Both the position numbers and the translations under genes were made by a program. The notes beneath the pieces are model-generated. The model ran no database searches and was not told the DNA's origin. It saw nothing but the letters and a program-made list of their open reading frames with translations. A stretch of 14,046 nucleotides of DNA from JAZNOL01 sp045580815 (GTDB lineage Bacteria > Bacillota > Clostridia > RUG12999), in the NCBI GenBank assembly GCA_045580815.1, contig JAZNOL010000117.1, positions 1 through 14,046 of the forward strand, written 5' to 3'. Below, in pieces: positions 1 through 6,686 of this stretch. Each line of letters begins with the position of its first letter. Position 1 is the first letter of the stretch.

Positions 1-222
1 TTTCGGTTCAAAAGGTACAGTTGCTTCTTTTCCACATTTTGCGCAGTTTACAGTATACATTTTTCTTTCAGCTCTGAGGCTGTTTTTGCGGTTGATTCTG
101 CATTCTTTGCAACGAAGAGGTTCGTTCTGGAAGCCTTTTTCAGCATAGAACTCCTGTTCGCCGGCTGTGAATACAAATTCATTGCCACAGTCTTTGCATA
201 CTAATGTTTTGTCTTCGTACAT
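1..222 (-). CDS. Zinc-ribbon domain protein (3' end beyond the window)
   Basis: The first 74 residues are present; the reading frame is still open at base 1, so the C-terminus lies outside. The visible part has CxxC at residues 9-12 (CKDC) and 38-41 (CKEC), which together form one treble-clef/zinc-ribbon unit. A further CxxC at 60-63 (CAKC) looks like the first half of a second unit, followed by the 'GKEATVPFEPK' type stretch usual in the small clostridial 'probable zinc-ribbon' (zf-trcl / CxxC-x17-CxxC) proteins. It begins MYEDKTLVC, has no signal peptide or membrane segment and should be cytoplasmic. The start is supported by GTGAGGG about 8 nt upstream on the minus strand. It lies 92 nt downstream of sigH on the same strand with no convincing promoter between them, so co-transcription with sigH is likely. 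The role is unknown; binding of nucleic acid or protein through zinc is a family-level guess. Confidence 0.8.
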   Translation of the reverse strand, partial: MYEDKTLVCKDCGNEFVFTAGEQEFYAEKGFQNEPLRCKECRINRKNSLRAERKMYTVNCAKCGKEATVPFEPK

Positions 223-245
223 TGTTTTTTCCCTCACTTTTGTTT

Positions 246-300
246 GCCCGGGTATCGGGCTTGTAAAAAAAATTTATTTTTATTTCAGGCTTAAAAGCCC
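246..300 (-). other. Short competing stem-loops between sigH and the zinc-ribbon gene
   Basis: Three small pairings are visible: GCCCG/CGGGC (246-250 with 256-260), GGCT/AGCC (288-291 with 296-299) and GGGCTT/AAGCCC (257-262 with 295-300). The third excludes the other two. On the minus strand the 288-299 hairpin is followed after about 14 nt by a run of eight T, so it could be a weak terminator behind sigH. The stems are only 4-6 bp, so this may be chance. Confidence 0.2.
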
Positions 301-314
301 ATAAATAAACAAGG

Positions 315-944
315 TCATATGATAGAGCATTTTTCCAGCTTACGTTTTATTCGCTGAATAGCATTATCTATGGATTTTACCGATTTACCCACAAGCTGTG
401 CAATTTCAACGTAGCTTTTGCCCATCACATAATATTCGAGTACACTGCGTTCAAAACGGCTTAAAATTTTAAGAAGCTTTTCGTCAATACTTTTATAACT
501 CTCGTTTATGATGTAATACTCTTCGGGATTACAGCTGCTGTCACTTTCAAGCTGGTCAATAAGCATACGCTCATCGTCCTCATCATCGCTGGCATACAAT
601 GAAACATACGAATTCAGCGGAGCGTGTTTCTGCCGTGTTGCCGCCTTTATTGCCGTTATTATCTGCCTTGTTATACAAAGCTCAGCAAACGACTTAAAAC
701 TTGACGTGCGGTCACTGCGATAATCTCGGATGGCCTTAACAAGACCAATCATACCTTCCTGTATGATATCCTCTTTATCTGCACCACGGAGAAAATAAGT
801 TCTCGCTTTGGATATTATTGCCGCTTTGTACCGACCTATAATTATCTCAAATGCAATGTTATTTCCGTATCTGGCGTGTTCCACCAGCTGTTCGTCACTA
901 AGCCCGCAAAGCTCTTTTTCGCTAAGGGGTTTTTGCGTTTTCAT
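315..944 (-). CDS. sigH: RNA polymerase sigma factor SigH (Spo0H type)
   Basis: This is a 209-residue sigma-70 family factor of the size usual for Bacillus/Clostridium SigH (just over 200 residues). Region 2 runs roughly from residue 25 to 110. It includes DIIQEGMIGLVKAIRDY (59-75, core-RNAP contact and the start of -10 recognition) and the strongly SigH-like stretch SFKSFAELCITRQIITAIK (82-100), followed by RQKHAPLNSYVSL. An acidic linker (DDEDDE, 120-125) leads to region 4 (about 150-205). Region 4 has FERSVLEYYVMGKSYVEIA and a helix-turn-helix ending in KSIDNAIQRIKRKL. In the family, SigH directs stationary-phase and early sporulation genes. The start at 944 has AAGGAAG about 6-8 nt upstream. 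A perfect SigA-type promoter lies at 1007-1035. The zinc-ribbon gene follows downstream. Regulation by an AbrB- or Spo0A-like factor is known for B. subtilis sigH, but I see no diagnostic site here. Confidence 0.93.
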   Translation of the reverse strand: MKTQKPLSEKELCGLSDEQLVEHARYGNNIAFEIIIGRYKAAIISKARTYFLRGADKEDIIQEGMIGLVKAIRDYRSDRTSSFKSFAELCITRQIITAIKAATRQKHAPLNSYVSLYASDDEDDERMLIDQLESDSSCNPEEYYIINESYKSIDEKLLKILSRFERSVLEYYVMGKSYVEIAQLVGKSVKSIDNAIQRIKRKLEKCSII

Positions 945-1006
945 TTGCAGCTTCCTTTCCCAATAAGCAAATTGATAACAAAAGGTTATTCAATCCGCAT
1001 AATAAC

Positions 1007-1035
1007 ATTATACACTACATTTTATTTTTTGTCAA
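1007..1035 (-). promoter_or_regulatory. SigA-type promoter of sigH
   Basis: On the minus strand, TTGACA (1035-1030) and TATAAT (1012-1007) match both consensus hexamers exactly, with a 17-nt spacer. Transcription would start near base 1000, giving a 5' leader of about 55 nt ahead of the sigH start codon. Confidence 0.85.
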
Positions 1036-1045
1036 CATCTTTTTT

Positions 1046-1082
1046 ATCACTTTTAATAAATTTCGTCCGTTTTAAGAGTGAT
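1046..1082. repeat. Imperfect 11-bp inverted repeat upstream of the sigH promoter
   Basis: ATCACTTTTAA (1046-1056) and TTAAGAGTGAT (1072-1082) are inverted copies matching at 10 of 11 positions, with a 15-nt loop. The dyad ends 10 nt upstream of the sigH -35 element, where an operator or activator site could sit. The surrounding DNA is extremely AT-rich, so a chance match is possible. The rest of 1083-1231 is AT-rich with no clear gene, and no good terminator for the amidohydrolase gene was seen. Confidence 0.35.
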
Positions 1083-1231
1083 TTTTCTTCATTTTGCAGA
1101 TAAAATTTCATTTTTTTCAAAAATCAGCCATATTTTTGGATAAAATTCACTATTTTTCAATCCTGTTTTTATGCAAAACATCAAATTGTGTTAAATATTT
1201 TTTACATACGTATTTTTACTTTACAAAAAAT

Positions 1232-2038
1232 TTACAAATTCAAAAGTGCAATTGCATTTTTTGCAAAAATCATTTCCCGTTCCTTTTCCGTCAAATCAAA
1301 CTGCATAACATCCATTGCCGCTTCAGGCGTTGTCTGTATTGGATAATCACTGCCAAACAACACTTTTTCTGCACCTTTAAGATGTATCAGCTCACTTATA
1401 TGGCTATGCGACAATGTTACAGTTGTGCTTGAAGTATCAACCCAAACATTATCCTTGGAATAAAGGTGTTTTACCGCCTCCTGCCATACGCTGTAACCAC
1501 CCATATGTGCCGCAATAATTTTCAACTTCGGAAACAGGTCTGCCACCTTTGCAAGCCTTGCAGGAGTGGAAAATTCGGTGTTTTTATCCCCCACATGAAA
1601 CAACAGAGGCAGATTTTCCCTTTCGGCAATTTCATAAATTTTCAGCATTTTTTCATCGTCAATAAAAAACTCCTGAAAATCGGGATGTAGTTTAAGTCCG
1701 TGCAAACCGAGAGTTTTTAGCCTTTTAAGCTCTTTTGACGGATTTTCATAGTCACGGTGAATTGTTCCGAACCCTATAAACCTGCTTTTATCTTCAGCAA
1801 TTTCCGACACAAAATCGTTCACGGTTTCAACCTGACCGGCCCGTGTTGCCGAAGAATGAATCAGAAACCGTGGCGAAATACCGTCTGCTTCCGATGCTGC
1901 CACAAGCCGCTTTGCTGTGCCGTCGCCGTGCATTTCAAGACTGTAATAATCCCCCACATGCCGCGTTGCTTTTTCGGCAATTTTTTCGGGAAATACATGA
2001 CAGTGAAAGTCAATGATTTCATATTTTTTATATGACAT
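1232..2038 (-). CDS. Metal-dependent amidohydrolase (amidohydrolase_2 family)
   Basis: This 268-residue TIM-barrel hydrolase of the amidohydrolase superfamily carries all the expected metal and catalytic positions. These are HxH at the end of strand 1 (H12 and H14 in IIDFHCH), H148 in LLFHVGD, H178 in IIAAHMGG and D231 in VLFGSDYP. GLKLHPDF (114-121) is also typical. There is no signal peptide, so it should be cytoplasmic. Family members hydrolyse or decarboxylate small carboxylated or cyclic substrates; nothing here identifies the substrate. Two ATGs are possible. The one at 2047 abuts AAGGA with no spacing, whereas the one at 2038 has it 9 nt upstream, so 2038 is chosen (a start at 2047 would add MVK). 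It is a single-gene unit with its own promoter, divergent from glyA by 250 nt. Confidence 0.85.
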   Translation of the reverse strand: MSYKKYEIIDFHCHVFPEKIAEKATRHVGDYYSLEMHGDGTAKRLVAASEADGISPRFLIHSSATRAGQVETVNDFVSEIAEDKSRFIGFGTIHRDYENPSKELKRLKTLGLHGLKLHPDFQEFFIDDEKMLKIYEIAERENLPLLFHVGDKNTEFSTPARLAKVADLFPKLKIIAAHMGGYSVWQEAVKHLYSKDNVWVDTSSTTVTLSHSHISELIHLKGAEKVLFGSDYPIQTTPEAAMDVMQFDLTEKEREMIFAKNAIALLNL

Positions 2039-2047
2039 TTTAACCAT

Positions 2048-2052
2048 TCCTT
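2048..2052 (-). promoter_or_regulatory. Ribosome binding site deciding the amidohydrolase start
   Basis: AAGGA on the minus strand sits directly against the ATG at 2047 but 9 nt before the ATG at 2038. This makes the inner ATG the likely start. Confidence 0.7.
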
Positions 2053-2073
2053 AAAATTTAGTTTGCAAATTAA

Positions 2074-2102
2074 ATTCTATCATTTTTTAGCCCACCTGTC
2101 AA
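2074..2102 (-). promoter_or_regulatory. SigA-type promoter of the amidohydrolase gene
   Basis: On the minus strand, TTGACA (2102-2097) is followed after 17 nt by TAGAAT (2079-2074), one mismatch from consensus. The predicted leader to the start at 2038 is about 30 nt. Confidence 0.75.
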
Positions 2103-2198
2103 ACAAGATGCCGCAATTTCCTTTATGTTTTGACATTTTTATTAAATATGCACAATATTTCGAGGTTGCAAAATATTATTATTGTACTATTTAAAGAA

Positions 2199-2227
2199 TT
2201 GTAATTTTACTTATTTTAATATATAAT
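2199..2227 (+). promoter_or_regulatory. Probable promoter of glyA
   Basis: TTGTAA (2199-2204), a 17-nt spacer and a perfect TATAAT (2222-2227) give a leader of about 55 nt before the glyA start. A second, weaker candidate uses TTGACA at 2130-2135 with CAATAT 17 nt downstream. The 5' leader is too short for a known riboswitch. Confidence 0.65.
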
Positions 2228-2288
2228 ATATTGTAGTGAAATTTTTAAAAAAATTATCAAATATACAAAAGAAAGGCTGGATATAATC

Positions 2289-3527
2289 ATGTATTCAACA
2301 CAGGAAATTTCAAAAATTGATCCGCAGCTTGCGCAGGCTATTGAAAACGAAGTTAACCGCCAGCGCAGCAAAATTGAACTTATAGCTTCAGAAAACTTTG
2401 TTTCAAACGCAGTTATCGAAGCAATGGGCACTCCCCTTACAAACAAATATGCAGAAGGTTATCCGGGCAAAAGATATTACGGTGGCTGTGAATTTGTTGA
2501 CGTTGTTGAAGACCTTGCCCGTGACCGTGCAAAAGAAATTTTCGGTGCAGAGCATGCAAACGTTCAGCCTCATTCCGGTGCAAACGCAAACCTTGCTGTT
2601 TTCTTTGCTGTTCTTAATCCCGGTGATACAGTTCTCAGCATGAACCTTGCTCACGGCGGTCATCTTTCACACGGCAGTCCCGTTAACATTTCGGGTAAAT
2701 ATTTCAACATTGTTCCTTACGGCGTAACTGAAGCTGAAGGCACAATTGACTATGACGAAGTTGAAAGACTTGCTAAAGAATGCAAACCCAAGCTCATTCT
2801 TGCAGGTGCAAGTGCATATTCAAGAACAATTGATTTCAAACGTTTCCGTGAAATTGCGGATGCAGTAGGTGCTTATCTGATGGTTGACATGGCACACATT
2901 GCCGGTCTTGTTGCCACAGGACTTCATCCGTCACCTGTTCCCTATGCTGATTTTGTTACAACAACAACTCACAAAACACTCCGCGGTCCCAGGGGCGGTC
3001 TTATTCTCTGCAAAGAAGAACACGCAAAAGCAGTTGACAAAGCTGTTTTCCCCGGCACACAGGGTGGTCCGCTTATGCACGTTATTGCTGCAAAAGCAGT
3101 TTGCTTTAAAGAAGCACTTTCTGACGAATTTAAAGCATATCAGCAGCAGATTCGCAAAAATGCCGCTACACTTTGTGAAGCCATGCTTGCAGAAGGTTTT
3201 AAAATCGTTTCCGGTGGCACAGACAACCACCTTATGCTGGTTGACCTGACAAACACAGAGCTTACCGGCAAAGAAGCAGAACATATTCTTGACGATATCG
3301 GTATTACAGCCAACAAAAATGCTATTCCCTTTGACAAACAGAGTCCGTTTATCACAAGCGGTCTGCGTATCGGCACACCGGCTGTTACATCACGCGGCAT
3401 GAAAGAAGATGACATGAAAGAAATTGCACGTCTTATCGGTCTTGCTCTCAAAGGCAATGACGATGACCGCAAAAAAGCGGCAGAGGGCGTAAATGCACTT
3501 TGCGCAAAATATCCGCTTTACAGATAA
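2289..3527 (+). CDS. glyA: Serine hydroxymethyltransferase
   Basis: This PLP enzyme interconverts serine plus tetrahydrofolate with glycine plus 5,10-methylene-tetrahydrofolate, the main source of one-carbon units for purines, thymidylate and methionine. At 412 residues it has the family's usual length. The PLP-binding lysine is K229 in TTTTHK (224-229), followed by GPRGG. D200 and H203 in MVDMAHIAG are the residues that hold the cofactor ring. The numbering of these three coincides with that of the E. coli enzyme. The N-terminal motif ELIASENF and YPGKRYYGG (58-66) are also intact. GAAAGG lies 12 nt before the ATG, a rather long spacing, but the N-terminus matches the family, so the start is kept. 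It appears to have its own promoter and ends in a hairpin at 3539-3568. It is cytoplasmic and normally a tetramer or dimer. Confidence 0.98.
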   Translation: MYSTQEISKIDPQLAQAIENEVNRQRSKIELIASENFVSNAVIEAMGTPLTNKYAEGYPGKRYYGGCEFVDVVEDLARDRAKEIFGAEHANVQPHSGANANLAVFFAVLNPGDTVLSMNLAHGGHLSHGSPVNISGKYFNIVPYGVTEAEGTIDYDEVERLAKECKPKLILAGASAYSRTIDFKRFREIADAVGAYLMVDMAHIAGLVATGLHPSPVPYADFVTTTTHKTLRGPRGGLILCKEEHAKAVDKAVFPGTQGGPLMHVIAAKAVCFKEALSDEFKAYQQQIRKNAATLCEAMLAEGFKIVSGGTDNHLMLVDLTNTELTGKEAEHILDDIGITANKNAIPFDKQSPFITSGLRIGTPAVTSRGMKEDDMKEIARLIGLALKGNDDDRKKAAEGVNALCAKYPLYR

Positions 3528-3538
3528 TCAAATAACAA

Positions 3539-3568
3539 AAAAGAGGCGGAGAAAAATCCGCCTCTTTT
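3539..3568 (+). terminator. Terminator hairpin after glyA
   Basis: AAAAGAGGCGGA (3539-3550) and TCCGCCTCTTTT (3557-3568) form a perfect 12-bp stem with a 6-nt GAAAAA loop, starting 11 nt after the glyA stop. The T-run is short and lies within the stem (TTTTAT), so termination may be incomplete. The symmetry would let it work on either strand. Confidence 0.8.
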
Positions 3569-3584
3569 ATACAAATCCAATCAC

Positions 3585-3592
3585 AAAGGGAG
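3585..3592 (+). promoter_or_regulatory. Ribosome binding site deciding the rarA start
   Basis: AAAGGGAG directly abuts an upstream ATG at 3593, too close for initiation, and lies 9 nt before the ATG at 3602. The latter is therefore the likely start. Confidence 0.75.
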
Positions 3593-3601
3593 ATGTATTT
3601 T

Positions 3602-4873
3602 ATGCAGCCCCTGGCAGACAGAATGCGTCCCGGAAAGCTTGACCATATTGCGGGGCAACGCCATCTTTTCGGCGAGGGAAAAGTGCTTCGCCGTCTTATT
3701 GAAAACAAAACATTGCCCAACATGATTTTTTACGGTCCGTCGGGCACGGGCAAAACCACCGCTGCACGCATTGCCGCTGAAAATGCCGGCAAAAATCTAT
3801 ATTATGTGAACGCAACAACCGGCTCTGTCAGCGACATTAAAAATGTTGCAGCTAACATCGGAAGTCTTGAAAACAGCGGCGGAATCATCTTGTATCTGGA
3901 CGAGATTCAGAATTTCAATAAAAAACAACAGCAATCCTTGCTTGAATATATTGAAAACGGAAGCATCACCCTTATTGCTTCAACCACCGAAAATCCTCAT
4001 TTTTATGTGTACAACGCAATCTTAAGCCGAAGCAGTGTGTTTGAGTTTAAACCTGTTTCTCCAGAAGAAATCGAAACCGTTCTTGCAAGAGGCACGGAGG
4101 TTTTATCCGAAGAATACGGCGTAAACGTTGAAATAGAGAAATCTGCCGCCGTGCAGATTTCAAACTTAGCTTACGGCGATGTGCGAAAAGCCCTCAACAC
4201 TCTTGAGCTTTGTTTTTTAACGGAATTTTCGGGCGAAGATGTAAAAATATCTCTTGAGGATGTTGTTTCTTCAACAGGCAAACCGGCAATAAAATATGAC
4301 CGTGACGGTGACAGTCATTATGATATTTTAAGTGCATTTCAGAAATCAATCCGTGGTAGTGACGAAAATGCCGCACTGCATTATCTGGCACGGCTTATAT
4401 CCGGCGGGGATCTGATTTCCATATGCCGACGGCTTATGGTTATTGCCTGCGAAGACATCGGGCTTGCATATCCTCAGGCGGTGAGCATTGTGAAATCCTG
4501 TGTTGACTGTGCGATGCAGCTTGGTTTTCCCGAAGCGAGAATCCCTCTTGCGGAGGCGGTTATTCTACTTGCCACATCACCGAAATCCAATTCTGCAATA
4601 TGCGCAATTGATGATGCACTTTCTGACATTGCAAACCGCGACACCGGTGATATTCCCGACCATTTAAAGGACGGACATTATGCCGCTGCAAAAAAATTGG
4701 GTCGCAGTGTTGGTTACAAATATCCTCACAGCTACAAAAACCATTATATACCTCAGCAATATCTGCCCGACAACATAAAAAACGCCGTGTACTATCACCC
4801 CGGCGAAAACAAGTTTGAAACTGCCGCAAAGCAGTATATGGACAATATAAAAAGTGATAGCGGAAAGGAATAA
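3602..4873 (+). CDS. rarA: Replication-associated recombination protein A (RarA/MgsA AAA+ ATPase)
   Basis: This 423-residue AAA+ ATPase is related to clamp-loader subunits and acts at stalled replication forks, where it is linked to SSB and recombination proteins. Visible motifs in order are Walker A GPSGTGKTT (45-53), Walker B LYLDEI (97-102), sensor 1 STTEN (127-131) and the SRSSVFEF arginine-finger region (142-149). The MgsA-type C-terminal half follows, with ACEDIGLAYPQA, LPEARIPLAEA-like helices, ATSPKSN and DIPDHLKDGHYA. It ends in the family's GYKYPHSY...YLPD block. The start at 3602 is chosen from the ribosome binding site; an upstream ATG at 3593 would add MYF. Only 33 nt separate it from the glyA hairpin and no clear promoter is seen there. 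The stop is 4 nt before lepA, so the two are co-transcribed. Confidence 0.95.
   Translation: MQPLADRMRPGKLDHIAGQRHLFGEGKVLRRLIENKTLPNMIFYGPSGTGKTTAARIAAENAGKNLYYVNATTGSVSDIKNVAANIGSLENSGGIILYLDEIQNFNKKQQQSLLEYIENGSITLIASTTENPHFYVYNAILSRSSVFEFKPVSPEEIETVLARGTEVLSEEYGVNVEIEKSAAVQISNLAYGDVRKALNTLELCFLTEFSGEDVKISLEDVVSSTGKPAIKYDRDGDSHYDILSAFQKSIRGSDENAALHYLARLISGGDLISICRRLMVIACEDIGLAYPQAVSIVKSCVDCAMQLGFPEARIPLAEAVILLATSPKSNSAICAIDDALSDIANRDTGDIPDHLKDGHYAAAKKLGRSVGYKYPHSYKNHYIPQQYLPDNIKNAVYYHPGENKFETAAKQYMDNIKSDSGKE
4864..4869 (+). promoter_or_regulatory. Ribosome binding site deciding the lepA start
   Basis: AAAGGA within the last codons of rarA lies 8 nt before the ATG at 4878. It rules out the in-frame GTG at 4854, which would add eight residues and has no such site. 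Confidence 0.75.
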
Positions 4874-4877
4874 ATAT

Positions 4878-6686
4878 ATGTCATATAATAGTGAAAATAT
4901 ACGAAATTTCTGTATAATTGCACACATTGACCACGGAAAATCTACCCTCGCCGACCGTCTTTTAGAAGAAACCGGCGTTGTTCAGAAACGTGACATGGAA
5001 GAACAGCTTCTTGACAACATGGATCTGGAACGTGAACGTGGTATTACAATCAAAGCCCGTGCAGTACGCATGAAATATAAAGCCGACAACGGTAAAGAAT
5101 ATGAATTTAACCTGATTGACACTCCCGGACACGTAGACTTTAACTATGAGGTTTCAAGAAGTCTTGCAGCATGTGAGGGGGCAATTCTTGTTGTTGATGC
5201 GGCACAGGGTGTTGAGGCACAGACTCTTGCAAACACATATCTTGCAATTGACCATGACCTTGAAATTCTGCCTGTTATAAACAAAATTGACCTGCCCAGT
5301 GCACGTCCCGAATATGTCAAAGAAGAAATTGAAAACGAAATCGGCATTCCGGCTGATGAGGCTCCGCTGATTTCTGCTAAAAACGGCATTAATATTCACG
5401 AGGTTTTAGAGCAGGTTGCCGCAAAAATTCCGGCACCATCAGGCGAAACCGACAAACCTCTTAAAGCACTCATTTTCGACTCGTATTATGACAGCTACCG
5501 CGGTGTTATTGTTTATATGCGAGTGTTTGAAGGCAGCGTAAAGCCCGGTGACAGAATAAAAATGATGGCTACCGGTGCAGAGTTTGACGTTGTTGAAGTT
5601 GGTCATATGCAGCCTTTTGGCTTGCAGGCGTGTAATGAGCTTTTTGCCGGTGAGGTCGGATATCTTGCCGCAAGCATCAAAAACGTCCGCGATACGGCTG
5701 TGGGCGATACTGTAACTCATGTGAACAATCCCACGGACGCACCTCTTGAGGGTTATCGCAAGGCTGTTCCTATGGTTTACTGCGGAATTTATCCTGCTGA
5801 CGGTGCAAAATACGGTGATTTGCGTGATGCTCTTGACAAACTTCAGCTTAACGATGCATCGCTGACATTTGAGCCGGAAACATCTGTTGCCTTGGGCTTC
5901 GGATTCCGATGCGGATTTTTGGGTCTGCTTCATCTTGAAATTATTCAGGAACGTCTTGAACGTGAATACAATCTTGACCTGGTCACAACAGCACCCAGCG
6001 TTATTTATAAAATCAATCTTACCAACGGCGAATCTATATGGCTTGACAACCCCACAAACATGCCCCCGGCGGCAAATATTGCATCAATGGAAGAGCCGTT
6101 TGTTGATGCCTCAATTATCACACCGACGGAATATGTGGGCAACATTATGGAGCTTTGTCAGAACCGCCGTGGTGTTTACAAAAACATGAAATATATTGAG
6201 GGCGACCGTTCTGTTATAAACTACGAACTGCCCCTTAACGAAATAATTTACGACTTTTTTGACGCGCTCAAATCACGCACAAAAGGTTATGCATCTTTTG
6301 ACTATGAGCTCAAAGGATATGTTGATTCAAAGCTTGTAAAGCTCGACATTCTTTTAAACGGCGAAATTGTGGATGCCCTTTCGTTTATTGTTCACAGCGA
6401 AAAAGCCTACGAACGTGGCAGAAAAATTGCAGTTAAACTTAAAGACAGTATTCCGAGACAGCTTTTTGAAGTGCCGATTCAGGCTACAATCGGAAGCAAA
6501 ATCATCGCCCGCGAAACTGTTAAAGCAATGCGCAAGGACGTGCTTGCAAAATGCTACGGCGGTGACATTACCCGTAAAAAGAAACTGCTTGAAAAACAGA
6601 AAGAAGGTAAAAAGCGCATGCGCCAGGTGGGTAGCGTTGAAGTTCCCCAGGAGGCGTTTATGTCGGTGCTTAAACTTGATGAATAA
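4878..6686 (+). CDS. lepA: Elongation factor 4 (LepA), ribosome-associated GTPase
   Basis: This 602-residue translational GTPase has the standard length for LepA/EF4. The G motifs are complete: G1 AHIDHGKS (15-22), G2 RGITIKA (54-60), G3 DTPGH (81-85), G4 NKID (135-138) and G5 SAKNG. The EF-G-like domains follow (including FGFRCGFLGLLHLEI). The LepA-specific C-terminal domain ends in AKCYGGDITRKKKLLEKQK, KKRMRQVGSVEVPQEAF. LepA binds the ribosome and influences elongation or initiation and ribosome assembly; it is usually non-essential under ordinary conditions. The start is taken at 4878 from the ribosome binding site. The last eight bases (ATGAATAA) overlap the start of the GH43-like gene. 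The common Firmicutes order is lepA followed directly by hemW; here another gene intervenes. Confidence 0.98.
   Translation: MSYNSENIRNFCIIAHIDHGKSTLADRLLEETGVVQKRDMEEQLLDNMDLERERGITIKARAVRMKYKADNGKEYEFNLIDTPGHVDFNYEVSRSLAACEGAILVVDAAQGVEAQTLANTYLAIDHDLEILPVINKIDLPSARPEYVKEEIENEIGIPADEAPLISAKNGINIHEVLEQVAAKIPAPSGETDKPLKALIFDSYYDSYRGVIVYMRVFEGSVKPGDRIKMMATGAEFDVVEVGHMQPFGLQACNELFAGEVGYLAASIKNVRDTAVGDTVTHVNNPTDAPLEGYRKAVPMVYCGIYPADGAKYGDLRDALDKLQLNDASLTFEPETSVALGFGFRCGFLGLLHLEIIQERLEREYNLDLVTTAPSVIYKINLTNGESIWLDNPTNMPPAANIASMEEPFVDASIITPTEYVGNIMELCQNRRGVYKNMKYIEGDRSVINYELPLNEIIYDFFDALKSRTKGYASFDYELKGYVDSKLVKLDILLNGEIVDALSFIVHSEKAYERGRKIAVKLKDSIPRQLFEVPIQATIGSKIIARETVKAMRKDVLAKCYGGDITRKKKLLEKQKEGKKRMRQVGSVEVPQEAFMSVLKLDE

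Noticed and set aside
2150..2187. Imperfect inverted repeat GCACAATA / TATTGTAC in the glyA-amidohydrolase intergenic region
   Set aside because: Only 7 of 8 matches with a 22-nt loop in very AT-rich DNA; expected by chance.
2048..2288. Possible riboswitch (glycine or other) upstream of glyA
   Set aside because: The predicted transcript leader is only about 55 nt and AT-rich, with no conserved riboswitch elements.
5439..5933. Minus-strand 164-codon open frame inside lepA
   Set aside because: It lies wholly within the highly conserved lepA gene and has the composition of a complement translation.
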